This document shows, piece after piece, positions 63,415-64,000 of a stretch of 64,000 bases of DNA (the stretch's first letter is position 1; each line of letters begins with the position of its first letter). The DNA comes from Beaufortia kweichowensis. Lineage: Eukaryota; Chordata; Actinopteri; Cypriniformes; Gastromyzontidae. Where the stretch lies: contig CM032800.1 in assembly GCA_019155185.1 (NCBI GenBank), positions 12,716,001-12,780,000 of the forward strand, given 5' to 3'. Under the pieces are notes generated by a model that worked only from the letters and a program-made list of their open reading frames with translations, did no database searches and was not told where the DNA came from. The position numbers and the translations under genes are program-made.

Positions 63415-64000
63415 TTATGTGTTCAGTGATGTCAATATTCCACTGTTTTGGCATGCTTCAGTGAGAAACAATTCGCGTTGGCCCGTGAACCCGGCTGTCA
63501 GTTTGGGTCCACCTCAGCTCTTCTGTGGCCTTGATGAAAAATAAAAAAGGAGCTTTTTCACCGAATCAGCATGGCTTTAATTGCATGCGACAGAAATGGA
63601 TTTCCTGTCACTCCTTGAGTTTATGAAGATGGTCTGGAAATACGGTCCTGGGTTTTTCTCTTCCCATGGCTTGTGCCCGCAGACCACCATGTGTCCTTTT
63701 GGGTGGTCTGATGAAGCGCTCTGTAGACCCGATCAATCTGTATGGGCTTTTGTAATTATTATCAGTAAACAGAGCACAAAACACTAACCCTGCGTCAAAC
63801 ACACACACGCAGAGGAAGGAATGCGAGTTAAAGGCTAAAACTTTGGTTGCCTTGAGTTTGAGAGATGGTTATTTGATAAGAATCCTGTTTAATTTCTAGT
63901 GTGCGCAGCACACCGTGTTTTGGATAATTTGGCTCTTTTGGACAGATTTTAATGTAATAAGTTGCTGAACTAATGTACACCTCTCATATCTTGGATCGAA

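Larger units (their letters stand above)
38055..64000. other. 5' region of TSNARE1: 5' intron and/or intergenic
   Basis: 26 kb without a recognisable coding exon on either strand. It must contain at least one 5' non-coding exon of TSNARE1. The recognised contents are listed separately: MITEs, SINEs, microsatellites, two possible conserved blocks, an exon-like block and a promoter-like block. Stretches 41000-43640, 44050-45300, 45470-47870, 50900-53000 and 58650-60600 hold nothing I can identify beyond ordinary AT-rich sequence. No ADGRB1 coding exon, the expected head-to-head neighbour from human synteny, is visible. Confidence 0.5.

Overview
The window is typical teleost genomic DNA, most likely cyprinid. 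It is AT-rich and intron-rich, with dinucleotide and tetranucleotide microsatellites. It is packed with short non-autonomous DNA transposons (MITEs) and tRNA-derived SINE fragments of the kinds abundant in carp and zebrafish relatives. There is no bacterial operon, CRISPR array, phage or autonomous transposase gene.

The one gene I can support is TSNARE1 (t-SNARE domain containing 1, a syntaxin-7/12-like Qa-SNARE) on the minus strand. Eight coding exons were assembled by hand, running from the start codon at 38013 down to 4360. All seven internal junctions are GT-AG with matching codon phases. Together they give 685 coding bases, or 228 complete codons, with no stop. The order is: N-terminal MSYGSI-type leader (37929-38013), Habc-like helical region (30600-30677, 30422-30491, 22306-22396, 22041-22115, 21159-21215), acidic linker plus start of the SNARE motif (16356-16511), and the SNARE motif through the zero-layer glutamine (4360-4432). 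The last exon(s), with the second half of the SNARE motif and the membrane anchor, are not visible. They should lie beyond base 1. A 5' untranslated segment ends at a clear splice acceptor at 38054/38055, so at least one upstream non-coding exon exists at higher coordinates.

Layout. 1-4359 is intron leading out of the window (Tc1-like MITE, foldback MITE, microsatellite). 4433-16355 is a 12 kb repeat-rich intron with several MITEs and long (GA)n tracts. 16512-22305 holds the middle exons plus a Tc1-like MITE lying 12 bp from a second, long-TIR MITE. 22397-30421 is an 8 kb intron with a CpG-rich patch at 24.15-24.95 kb and a MITE ending 27 bp before a splice donor. 30678-37928 is the intron after the first coding exon, with a 450 bp homopurine microsatellite. 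38055-64000 carries no recognisable coding exon. It is 5' intron and/or intergenic DNA with MITEs, SINEs, possible conserved non-coding blocks (around 47.9 and 49.2 kb), an exon-like block with splice signals on both strands (61.3-61.6 kb) and a promoter-like cluster (62.3-62.4 kb). In human the neighbour upstream of TSNARE1 is ADGRB1 in head-to-head orientation, but no ADGRB1 coding exon is seen here.

No new biological system was found. The most useful leads are that this TSNARE1 appears to lack the Myb-like segment known from the human protein, and the unplaced 5' exon and promoter signals.
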